DNA of 64,000 nt from Alistipes sp. Zagget8 (GTDB lineage Bacteria; Bacteroidota; Bacteroidia; Bacteroidales; Rikenellaceae). The stretch lies in NCBI GenBank assembly GCA_001941065.1, contig MSHJ01000010.1, positions 62,001-126,000 on the forward strand. The letters are read 5' to 3'. Shown one piece after another: positions 54,513 through 62,784 of the stretch (within the stretch, counting starts at the first letter, position 1; every line of letters starts with the position of its first letter). A model generated the notes under the pieces. The model saw nothing but the letters and a program-made list of their open reading frames with translations. It was not told the DNA's origin and did not search any database. A program made the position numbers and the translations under genes.

Positions 54513-57464
54513 ATGAAAAAAACGCTGATCTTGATCGCCACATTGCTCGGACTATGCACTCCGGGCATGCAGGCTCAGGTGCGCCTGACCGAAAAGACCT
54601 CCGGGAAGGAGGTTTTCCGGCTCTCCGCACCGAACCGGCAGACGGTTATCCTGTACGATGCCGACGACGCAACGGTCGTCGGCAAGACGGCGGAATTGCT
54701 GGCCGCCGACCTCGCCCTCGTCACGGGACGGCAGGGGCTGACGGCAACCGGCGGCGAACTTCCCCGCAGCGCCGACGTGATCATCACCGGAACGATCGGC
54801 CAAAGCGCGCTGATCGACCGACTGATCGCACAGCATAAAATCGCCGCCGACACGATCGCCGGCAGTTGGGAACGTTACTCGATCCAGACGGTGGCCAAAC
54901 CGATCCCGGGCGTCTCCCGGGCGCTGGTCATCGCCGGCAGCGACCGCCGGGGAACCGCCTACGGCCTGCTTGCCCTCTCGGAGGCCATCGGCGTAAGCCC
55001 CTGGTACTGGTGGGCCGATGTTCCCGTCAAGCCGCGCACGTCGCTCTACCTGAACGTCCGTCCCGAGGTTTCCAAAACCCCGGCGGTCAGGTACCGGGGG
55101 CTGTTCATCAACGACGAAGACTGGGGCCTGCTGCCCTGGGCGCGGCATACGTTCGACCCCGAACGGGGCAACATCGGTCCCAAGACCTACGCCAAGGTCT
55201 GCGAACTGCTGCTCCGGCTGAAAGCCAACTACCTCTGCCCGGCCATGCACGAAGCCTCCACGGCTTTCAACCGGATTCCCGAGAACAAGATGGTGGCCGA
55301 TTCGTTCGCCATCGTCATGGGATCGGTCCATTGCGAACCCCTGCTGTTCAACAACGCCAGCGAATGGGACCGCAAGACGATGGGCGAATGGGACTATGTG
55401 AAGAACAAAGAGGGCATCAACGGCGTACTGCGCCAACGGGTCCGGGAGAATGCCGCCTACGAGAATGTCTACACGCTGGCCCTGCGCGGTCTCCACGACC
55501 GGGCCATGACCGGCAGCAGCGACATGAAGGAGCGCGTCCGCCAGCTGGAAGGCGCCCTCAACGACCAGCGGCAGCTGCTCGTCGACGAACTGGGCCGCCC
55601 CGGAGAGGAGATTCCGCAGGCCTTCACCCCGTACAAAGAGGTGCTGGAAGTCTACTCGGGCGGCCTCGAGCTGCCGGACGACGTGACGATCATCTGGCCG
55701 GACGACAACTACGGCTACATGAAGCGGCTGAGCGGCGAGCGCGAGCGGGAACGTTCGGGGCGTTCGGGCGTCTACTACCACGTCTCCTACCTGGGCAAAC
55801 CCCACGACTACCTCTGGCTCTCCTCGACCTCGCCGGCGCTGATGTACGAAGAGCTCCGCAAGGCCTACGACGCCACGGCCGACCGCATCTGGCTGCTGAA
55901 CGCCGGTGACATCAAAGCCTGCGAACCGGCCGTCGATCTCTTCCTGGCCATGGCCTACGACATCGACCGGTTCGACTACGCCAACACGGCCGACTACCAG
56001 GCCCGGACGCTCAGCCGGATTTTCGGCGACACCTATTACGACACCTTCCGCGACATCACCGCGACGTTCTACGACCTGGCCTTCCAGCGCAAACCCGAAC
56101 TAATGGGCTGGGGATACCAGTGGGCGACGGACAAACACGGCCGGGAGCGCAACACCGATACGGATTTCTCCTGCGCCAACTACGGGGAGGCCGGCCGCCG
56201 TGTGGCTGAATACGACCGGATCGGCCAACTGGCCGAAGAGGTGATGAGCGCTCTTCCGGAGGTCGAGAAACCCGCCTTCTATCAACTGCTGTACTACCCG
56301 GTCCGGGCCACGGAACAGCTCAACAAGATGATCCTCGACGGACAGCGGAACCGCTGGTACGCCCGGCAGGGCCGTGCCGCAACCAACCCGCTGCGCGACG
56401 AGGTCCGGGCGCATTACGATTCGCTGCAAACCCTCACCGCAGGCTACAACGAACTGCTCGGCGGCAAGTGGAACCGGATCATGACGACGCGCCAGGGTTT
56501 CGCCTGCTCTTATTACGGGCTGCCGGCGCTGGACAGCATCCGGCTGCAGTCCGGGGCATCGCTGGGCGTCTGGGCGGAATCGGAGGACGTGCTCAAAGGC
56601 CAGCGCAGTTTTCACGCATTGCCTGCTTTCAGCGTCTACACCCGCCGCACGGGGCGTATCGAGGTGTTCAACAAGGGCGACCAGCCGCTCGACTGGACCG
56701 CTGTGGCGTCCGACGCATGGATTCGCCTCAACCGCACGTCGGGGACGACCTCCACGCAGCAGGAACTGACCGTGGAGATCGACTGGGAGAAGGTTCCCGC
56801 CGGGGAGCGCATCCTGGGATCGGTCCGCATCGATGCCGGCAGCGAACGGGAGACGGTGCTCGTCTCGGTATTCAACCCCGCCGCACCCACGCCGGAAACC
56901 ATCCAGGGGCTGTACGTGGAGGATAACGGCTGTGTTTCGATCCCCGCCGCAGGTTTTCACCGCAAATTCGAGAACGAGCAGGTAAAAATGACGCTCATCG
57001 AAAACCTCGGCTATGAAAAACAGGCCGTGATGATGGGACACCCGCTGGGCGGCACACAGCGCACCGGCGGTCGCAACACCCCCCGGCTGGAGTACGATTT
57101 TTACAGCTTCAGCAGCGGATCGGTGGACGTGTACACCTACATGCTGCCCACGTTCCCGCTGAGCGCCGACCGCCCGTTCGCCCACGAAACCTCCTCGACG
57201 GAGACCAAATACGGCGTGGCGATCGACGAAGGCCCGGTGATGAATCCCACCACCTCGTCGTTCGAATACGCCCAGGCATGGTACGAGAACGTACTGAAGA
57301 ACTGCGCCGTGAAGAAAACCACGCTGCACATCGACCGCCCCGGCCGACACACCGTAAAGGTCATCTGCGGAGACCCGGGCGTCGTGGTCCAGAAAATCGT
57401 GCTCGACTTCGGCGGCATGAAACGCTCCTATGCCGGGCCTCCCCCGACCGAAGCCATCCGATAA
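54513..57464 (+). CDS. GH115-family alpha-glucuronidase (first copy)
   Basis: 983 residues from MKKTLILIATLLGLCTPGMQ (signal peptide); an earlier in-frame Met overlaps the SDR gene and is rejected. The GH115 architecture is clear: N-terminal domain with AGSDRRGTAYGLLALSEAIG and SPWYWWADVPV, catalytic barrel with YRGLFINDEDWG, LLLRLKANYLCPAMHEAS, MGSVHCEPLLFNNASEWDRK, LPDDVTIIWPDDNYGYMKRL, then helical and C-terminal beta domains (LYVEDNGCVSIPAAGFHRKF). GH115 enzymes remove 4-O-methyl-glucuronic acid or glucuronic acid side chains from xylan or arabinogalactan. Periplasmic. Confidence 0.92.
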   Translation: MKKTLILIATLLGLCTPGMQAQVRLTEKTSGKEVFRLSAPNRQTVILYDADDATVVGKTAELLAADLALVTGRQGLTATGGELPRSADVIITGTIGQSALIDRLIAQHKIAADTIAGSWERYSIQTVAKPIPGVSRALVIAGSDRRGTAYGLLALSEAIGVSPWYWWADVPVKPRTSLYLNVRPEVSKTPAVRYRGLFINDEDWGLLPWARHTFDPERGNIGPKTYAKVCELLLRLKANYLCPAMHEASTAFNRIPENKMVADSFAIVMGSVHCEPLLFNNASEWDRKTMGEWDYVKNKEGINGVLRQRVRENAAYENVYTLALRGLHDRAMTGSSDMKERVRQLEGALNDQRQLLVDELGRPGEEIPQAFTPYKEVLEVYSGGLELPDDVTIIWPDDNYGYMKRLSGERERERSGRSGVYYHVSYLGKPHDYLWLSSTSPALMYEELRKAYDATADRIWLLNAGDIKACEPAVDLFLAMAYDIDRFDYANTADYQARTLSRIFGDTYYDTFRDITATFYDLAFQRKPELMGWGYQWATDKHGRERNTDTDFSCANYGEAGRRVAEYDRIGQLAEEVMSALPEVEKPAFYQLLYYPVRATEQLNKMILDGQRNRWYARQGRAATNPLRDEVRAHYDSLQTLTAGYNELLGGKWNRIMTTRQGFACSYYGLPALDSIRLQSGASLGVWAESEDVLKGQRSFHALPAFSVYTRRTGRIEVFNKGDQPLDWTAVASDAWIRLNRTSGTTSTQQELTVEIDWEKVPAGERILGSVRIDAGSERETVLVSVFNPAAPTPETIQGLYVEDNGCVSIPAAGFHRKFENEQVKMTLIENLGYEKQAVMMGHPLGGTQRTGGRNTPRLEYDFYSFSSGSVDVYTYMLPTFPLSADRPFAHETSSTETKYGVAIDEGPVMNPTTSSFEYAQAWYENVLKNCAVKKTTLHIDRPGRHTVKVICGDPGVVVQKIVLDFGGMKRSYAGPPPTEAIR

Positions 57465-57486
57465 ACAACCGAACAAGTCAAACCCG

Positions 57487-58470
57487 ATGAAGAAAATTTC
57501 AAAAATACTGGCCCTCTGCGGCATCCTGTTCCTTTCGTCCGGCGTCCGGGCCCAGCACACCTACACGAACCCGGTCATGGATTTCGACATGCCCGACCCG
57601 ACGGTGATCAGCGCCGACGACGGTTATTTCTACCTCTACGCCACGGAAGGCCACGGTTACAGCATCCCCATCGTCCGCTCCTCCGACCTGGTGAACTGGG
57701 AGCGCATCGGCGCGGCCTTCAGCAAGGAGACCCGCCCCACGTTCGAGCCCAAAGGCGGGCTCTGGGCCCCCGACATCAACCGGCTGAAAAAGCAATACCT
57801 GCTCTACTACTCGATGTCCTATTGGGGCGGAAGCAAAACGTGCGGCATCGGCGTGGCGACGGCGGACAGCCCGCAGGGACCTTTCAAGGATCACGGGCCC
57901 CTGTTCCGCAGCAACACCATCGACGTATTCAACTCGATCGACCCGGAATTCGTGCGCGAGAAAGGGCGCAACTACCTTTTCTGGGGCAGCTTCTGGGGCA
58001 TCTACGCCGTGGAGCTCACCAAAGACGGACTGGCCGTGAAAGCGGGCAGCCGGCCGAAGCAGATCGCCGGAGGGGCCTTCGAAGCCGCTTACGTCCACAA
58101 ACGCGACGGCTACTACTACCTCTTCGCCTCGATCGGCTCCTGCTGCGAAGGTCTCAACAGCACCTACACCACCGTCGTCGGTCGCTCCCGCAGTCTGATG
58201 GGCCCCTACACCGACAAGTCGGGGAAAGGGATGCTCGACAACGGCTACGAGGAGGTCATCCGGCGCAGCGACCGATTCGTAGGACCCGGACACAACTCCG
58301 ACATCGTCACCGACAAGGCGGGGGACGACTGGCTGCTTTATCATGCCGTGGATTCCCGCGACCCGCGGGGCCGCAAACTGCTCCTCGACAAGATCGAATG
58401 GGTCGACGGATGGCCGACGGTCCGGGACGGGCGCCCTTCGGACACGCCGCAACCGACTCCCTTATTTTAA
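57487..58470 (+). CDS. GH43-family glycoside hydrolase
   Basis: 327 residues from MKKISKILALCGILFLSSGV with signal peptide ending VRAQ. It is a single five-bladed propeller without accessory domains. The triad positions are D37 in DFDMPDPTVISADDGYFY, D152 in FNSIDPEFV and E199 in GGAFEAAYV. The GLWAPDINRL and WGSFWGIYAVEL-type blocks resemble arabinan- or arabinose-acting GH43 enzymes, but the subfamily is uncertain. Lies between the two GH115 genes, with 22-bp gaps on both sides. Confidence 0.88.
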   Translation: MKKISKILALCGILFLSSGVRAQHTYTNPVMDFDMPDPTVISADDGYFYLYATEGHGYSIPIVRSSDLVNWERIGAAFSKETRPTFEPKGGLWAPDINRLKKQYLLYYSMSYWGGSKTCGIGVATADSPQGPFKDHGPLFRSNTIDVFNSIDPEFVREKGRNYLFWGSFWGIYAVELTKDGLAVKAGSRPKQIAGGAFEAAYVHKRDGYYYLFASIGSCCEGLNSTYTTVVGRSRSLMGPYTDKSGKGMLDNGYEEVIRRSDRFVGPGHNSDIVTDKAGDDWLLYHAVDSRDPRGRKLLLDKIEWVDGWPTVRDGRPSDTPQPTPLF

Positions 58471-58491
58471 ACCATAAAACCTGAAAACGAC

Positions 58492-61440
58492 ATGACAAGA
58501 ATGTGTATCAGATCGATGTTCCTGGCAGCGCTGCTCTCCGTATGCGGGGTTGCCGGAGCGATTGCGCAAATTTTCCCGGCAACGGGGAAACCCGCCGGCA
58601 GTCAGTTCCTGCTGGCCGGCAAGAACTCCGGGGCGACCCTCTATTACGACGACCGGGATTTCGAGGTAGTGAAACGTGCCGCCGGGTTTCTTTCACAGGA
58701 CATCGGCCTGGTGACGGGCCGCGATGCCGCCGTCCGAACGCTGCCCGCCGCCAAAGAGACGGCAATCGTGGTGATCGGCACGCTGGGGCACAACAGCCTG
58801 ATCGACAAACTGGTGTCCGAGGGACGCCTGAACGTAGACAAGATAAAGGGCGGCTGGGAGCAATACGCCGTCGAGGTCGTGGAGCGTCCCGCTGCCGGAA
58901 TCCGCAAAGCGTTGGTCATCGCCGGGTCCGACCGCCGGGGCACCGCTTACGGCGTATTCTCCGTCTCGGAGGCTATCGGCGTAAGTCCATGGTACTGGTG
59001 GGCCGACGTACCCGTCGCAAAGAAGGACCAAATCATGCTGGACGTGAAATCCTACCGTTCGAAAGAGCCGTCGGTCAAATACCGAGGTCTGTTCATCAAC
59101 GACGAGGATTTCGGGCTCAAGCCCTGGGCCGCCAAGACCTTCGAGACCGAAGTGGGCGACATCGGTCCCAAAACCTATTCAAAAATCTGCGAACTGCTCC
59201 TGCGCATGAAAGGCAACTACCTCTGCCCGGCCATGCACTCCTGCACCAAGGCGTTCAACCACTATCCCGATAACAAACTGGTCGCCGACAGCCTGGCGAT
59301 CGTCATGGGATCGGTGCACTGCGAGCCCCTGCTGTTCAACAACGCCAGCGAATGGGACCGCAAGACGATGGGCGACTGGAACTATGTCACCAACAAGGAG
59401 GGCATCAACAAGGTGCTGCGCAAGCGCGTCGAGGAGAACGGCGTCTATGAGAACGTCTACACGCTGGCGATGCGCGGCATCCACGACGCCGTGATGGCGG
59501 GCAACCTGACGCTCGAAGAGCAGGCCCGTGTGCTCGAAAAGGTGTTCGACGACCAGCGGCAGATCCTGAGCGACGTGCTCGGCAAGCCTGCCGACCAGAT
59601 TCCGCAGGCCTTCACCCCGTACAAGGAGGTGCTGCATACCTACGAACACGGCATGAAACTCCCGGACGACGTGACCATCGTCTGGGGCGACGACGATTTC
59701 GGCTACATGAAGCGGCTGAGCAATGCCGAAGAGCAGAAACGCGGCGGACGCTCGGGCGTCTACTACCACCTCTCGTACTGGGGTCCCCCGATGAATTTCC
59801 TGTGGATCAACACCAATCCCCCGGTACAGATGTACACCGAGCTGAAAAGGGCTTACGACACCACGGCCGACCGCATCTGGCTCGCCAACGTGGGGGATAT
59901 CAAACCCGCCGAAAACGCCCTCTCGCTTTTCCTCGACATGGCGTGGGACATCGACGCCTTCACGGTGGAGAACGTCGGGTTCTACTATGCGAACACACTG
60001 TCGAAATACTTCGGCGAACAGCACCGCGACGCACTCCAGCACATCTTCGACGAATATTTCAGTCTGGCCTTCGCCCGCAAGCCCGAGCACATGCAGCACC
60101 ATCTGGAACAGCATTTCGCCGAGGACAACTACCACGAGGCCGAACGGCGTACGGCCCGTTACGCCGCCATTTCGGCCGAGGCCGATGCGATCTATGCACA
60201 GCTGGACGAAGCCTCCAAACCGGGCTTCTTCCAACTGGTCTATTATCCGGTCAAAGGCGCCGCGCTGCTCAATATCGCCATCCTCGAGGCCCAGCGCAAC
60301 CGCTGGTATGCGGCGCAGGGGCGTGTTTCGGCCAATCAGGTCCGGGAGCGCGTGAACGCCGCCATCGGCGAGCTGCGGAAGATCACGAAGGATTACAACG
60401 AACTCAAGGACGGCAAATGGCGTTACATGATGACGCTGGCCCAGGGCGGCTGGGGCGACATCTACGTGCCGCCCACCAAGGAGGTCAAACCCGCGGCCGC
60501 ACCGGGCATGGGCATTCACGCCGAGAGCGAAACGCTCCACACCGGAATGAGCAACCTCCACGCGCTGCCCGCCTTCAACCCCTTCACGGACAAATCCTAT
60601 TACGTCGACGTGTTCAACACGGGCAGCGGCGAACTGAAATGGAGCGCACAGCCGTCCGAAACGTGGATCAAACTCGACAAGGCGAACGGCAGCACCCCCT
60701 ACGAACAGCGGGTGAACGTATCGGTCGATTGGGACAAGGCGCCCAAAGGCCGCAGCCTCAGCGCCCGGATCGTATTCAAGGGCGCCGGCGCGGAAGAAAC
60801 CGTGTATGTCTCGGCGTTCAATCCCGCGGAGATCGTCCGCGACAGCCTGGCCGGCCTCTATGTGGAGGATAACGGCGTGGTGTCGATCGACGCCGCGGGT
60901 TTCCACCGCAAATTCGAACGCCACGGCATCACGTTCGACAAGATCGCCCGCTACGGATTCGAAGACACCGTCGTGCAGCTGGGCGACCCCTTTGCCAAGG
61001 CCGATTTCTATCCCAGCCTGGAGCTGACCTCGAATTACGTGGCACCGGCGCCGCTGAACCGCTATCCGATGATCGAGTACGATTTCTACTCCTTCACCAC
61101 GGGTCCCGTAGACGTTTACACCTACATGGTACCGCTTTTCCCGCTCGACAACGAGCACGGCACGCGCTACGGCGTGATGGTCGACAAGAGCCCCGTCTAC
61201 CTGCCCGAAGCCGGAGCGCCCTATTACAGCACGCTCTGGATTCAGAGCATCATGCGCAACTGCCGCATCAACAAGACCTCGCACATGATCTCCGAACCGG
61301 GCAAACACACCGTCCGCATCTTCGCCGCTCACCCGGGCATGATGATCCAGAAGATCGTGATCGATTTCGGCGGCATGAAATACTCCTATATGGGTCCCCA
61401 GCCGACCAAAGTGGAAACCAAAACCGAATCTGAAAAATAA
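58492..61440 (+). CDS. GH115-family alpha-glucuronidase (second copy)
   Basis: 982 residues; signal peptide MFLAALLSVCGVAGAIAQ after a few extra residues (the Met at 58501 is also possible). It shares the domain order and many blocks of the copy at 54513, such as SDRRGTAYGVFSVSEAIGVS, SPWYWWADVPVAKK, KYRGLFINDEDFG, SVHCEPLLFNNASEWDRKTM and LYVEDNGVVSIDAAGFHRKF. Differences such as LPDDVTIVWGDDDFGYMKRL against the WPDDNYGYMKRL of the first suggest divergence in specificity. A duplicate pair around one GH43 gene implies sequential attack on differently decorated glucuronic acid. Confidence 0.92.
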   Translation: MTRMCIRSMFLAALLSVCGVAGAIAQIFPATGKPAGSQFLLAGKNSGATLYYDDRDFEVVKRAAGFLSQDIGLVTGRDAAVRTLPAAKETAIVVIGTLGHNSLIDKLVSEGRLNVDKIKGGWEQYAVEVVERPAAGIRKALVIAGSDRRGTAYGVFSVSEAIGVSPWYWWADVPVAKKDQIMLDVKSYRSKEPSVKYRGLFINDEDFGLKPWAAKTFETEVGDIGPKTYSKICELLLRMKGNYLCPAMHSCTKAFNHYPDNKLVADSLAIVMGSVHCEPLLFNNASEWDRKTMGDWNYVTNKEGINKVLRKRVEENGVYENVYTLAMRGIHDAVMAGNLTLEEQARVLEKVFDDQRQILSDVLGKPADQIPQAFTPYKEVLHTYEHGMKLPDDVTIVWGDDDFGYMKRLSNAEEQKRGGRSGVYYHLSYWGPPMNFLWINTNPPVQMYTELKRAYDTTADRIWLANVGDIKPAENALSLFLDMAWDIDAFTVENVGFYYANTLSKYFGEQHRDALQHIFDEYFSLAFARKPEHMQHHLEQHFAEDNYHEAERRTARYAAISAEADAIYAQLDEASKPGFFQLVYYPVKGAALLNIAILEAQRNRWYAAQGRVSANQVRERVNAAIGELRKITKDYNELKDGKWRYMMTLAQGGWGDIYVPPTKEVKPAAAPGMGIHAESETLHTGMSNLHALPAFNPFTDKSYYVDVFNTGSGELKWSAQPSETWIKLDKANGSTPYEQRVNVSVDWDKAPKGRSLSARIVFKGAGAEETVYVSAFNPAEIVRDSLAGLYVEDNGVVSIDAAGFHRKFERHGITFDKIARYGFEDTVVQLGDPFAKADFYPSLELTSNYVAPAPLNRYPMIEYDFYSFTTGPVDVYTYMVPLFPLDNEHGTRYGVMVDKSPVYLPEAGAPYYSTLWIQSIMRNCRINKTSHMISEPGKHTVRIFAAHPGMMIQKIVIDFGGMKYSYMGPQPTKVETKTESEK

Positions 61441-61452
61441 ATCCGAACACCC

Positions 61453-62775
61453 ATGAAAACGTCTTTGATACTGAAGAGAACGCTGTTTCTTCTGATGTGC
61501 CTGACCGCCGTATCCTTCACCGCCTCGGCACAGAAAAAAGCCAAAAAGAATCAGCAGGCGCCGGTCTACCGTCTTCCCGACGACCTGCAGACGCTGATCG
61601 GGGACCCGGCGCTGCTCCAGAAGCCCGAAGGGCTCGAGGTGGCCGCCTATGTCTTCCCGAATTACCACGCATCGGCCCTCCACAACAAGATCTATGCTCC
61701 CGGATGGACCGAGTACAACCTCATCCGCAGCGCCCGCCCCTGGTTCGAAGGGCATCAGCAGCCCCGGACGCCCCTGCTGGGCGAGCTGGATGAAAGCCTG
61801 CCTTCGACCTGGGAGGTTTATAACAAGCTCTGCAAACAGAGCGGCATCGACGTCCTGCTGTGGGACTGGTACTGGTACGACAGAAAGCCCTGCCTCCACG
61901 AAGCGCTGGAGGAGGGATTCCTCGAAGCGAAAAACACCAACGACGTGAAATTCGCCTGCATGTGGACCAATCATCCGTGGTATATTCTCTATCCGACCAA
62001 GCGGACCGACGGCGGCAACGCCTATCCGCCCAGTTTCGATGCCCCGGATTTCTCCTATGAGGAAGCTTTCCGCAGTCTTTCCTATATCGTCACGCGCTAT
62101 TTCAACCAGCCGAACTACTGGAAGATCGACGACAAACCCGTCATCTGCATCTGGGATGCCCGCCGTCTGGAGCAGAAGCTTGGACTGGCCGGCGTGCAGA
62201 AACTCTTCACCGAACTGCGCGGACTGGCCGTAAAACTGGGACATGCAGGCATTCATTTCCACATCACGGGATTCACCTCCGGGCACAACAAGGAAGCCGG
62301 ATACAATACGTCAGGCTCTTACAACCCGCTGGACTGGATCGCAGGCCGCTTCCAGTCCAAAGAGATCGAGTTGCCCGATTACGGCGTTGCCGCTGCCGAC
62401 GTGGCGTTCAAAGTCTGGGACGAAGGTTACGAGACCCATCAGGTTCCCTATGTGCCGGCCATCGGCGCCGGCTGGGACTCCACGCCCCGCTACATCGCAC
62501 CCGCCAACCGTCCCGCAACCCCCGACCGCACGAAATGGCCCGGATGCACGATATTCGTCAACGAAAGCCCCGCGGCCTTCAAAGCCTTCGTACAGTCGTC
62601 GTTCGCCTACCTGAACCGGCATCCCGACGTTCCGCGCTTCGTCACCATCGCCTGCTTCAACGAGTGGAGCGAGGGCCACTACCTGCTTCCCGACAACCGT
62701 TTCGGATACGGCATGCTCGACGCTTTGGGCGAAGCCGTAGGCAAAGAGAATCTGCACAACAGCCACGGCAAATAA
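61453..62775 (+). CDS. GH99-like (WbsX family) exported protein
   Basis: 440 residues with a signal peptide (LFLLMCLTAVSFTASAQ). The barrel shows the same blocks as the lipoprotein at 36602: VAAYVFPNYHASALHNKI, LLWDWYWYDRKPCLHEALEE, YWKIDDKPVICIWDARRLEQ, VPAIGAGWDSTPRY and FVTIACFNEWSEGHYLLPDN. Two acidic residues in the FNEWSEG motif are typical of the family. It lacks a lipobox, so it should be periplasmic where the paralogue is anchored. Sits 12 bp after GH115. Its substrate is unknown. Confidence 0.8.
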   Translation: MKTSLILKRTLFLLMCLTAVSFTASAQKKAKKNQQAPVYRLPDDLQTLIGDPALLQKPEGLEVAAYVFPNYHASALHNKIYAPGWTEYNLIRSARPWFEGHQQPRTPLLGELDESLPSTWEVYNKLCKQSGIDVLLWDWYWYDRKPCLHEALEEGFLEAKNTNDVKFACMWTNHPWYILYPTKRTDGGNAYPPSFDAPDFSYEEAFRSLSYIVTRYFNQPNYWKIDDKPVICIWDARRLEQKLGLAGVQKLFTELRGLAVKLGHAGIHFHITGFTSGHNKEAGYNTSGSYNPLDWIAGRFQSKEIELPDYGVAAADVAFKVWDEGYETHQVPYVPAIGAGWDSTPRYIAPANRPATPDRTKWPGCTIFVNESPAAFKAFVQSSFAYLNRHPDVPRFVTIACFNEWSEGHYLLPDNRFGYGMLDALGEAVGKENLHNSHGK

Positions 62776-62784
62776 CCCGGGACG

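Noticed and set aside
59179..62286. Minus-strand open frame of 1,035 codons
   Set aside because: It is opposite GH115 and GH99-like genes with clear family motifs. Its composition (runs of R, G, V, E, H) is that of an antisense shadow in GC-rich DNA.
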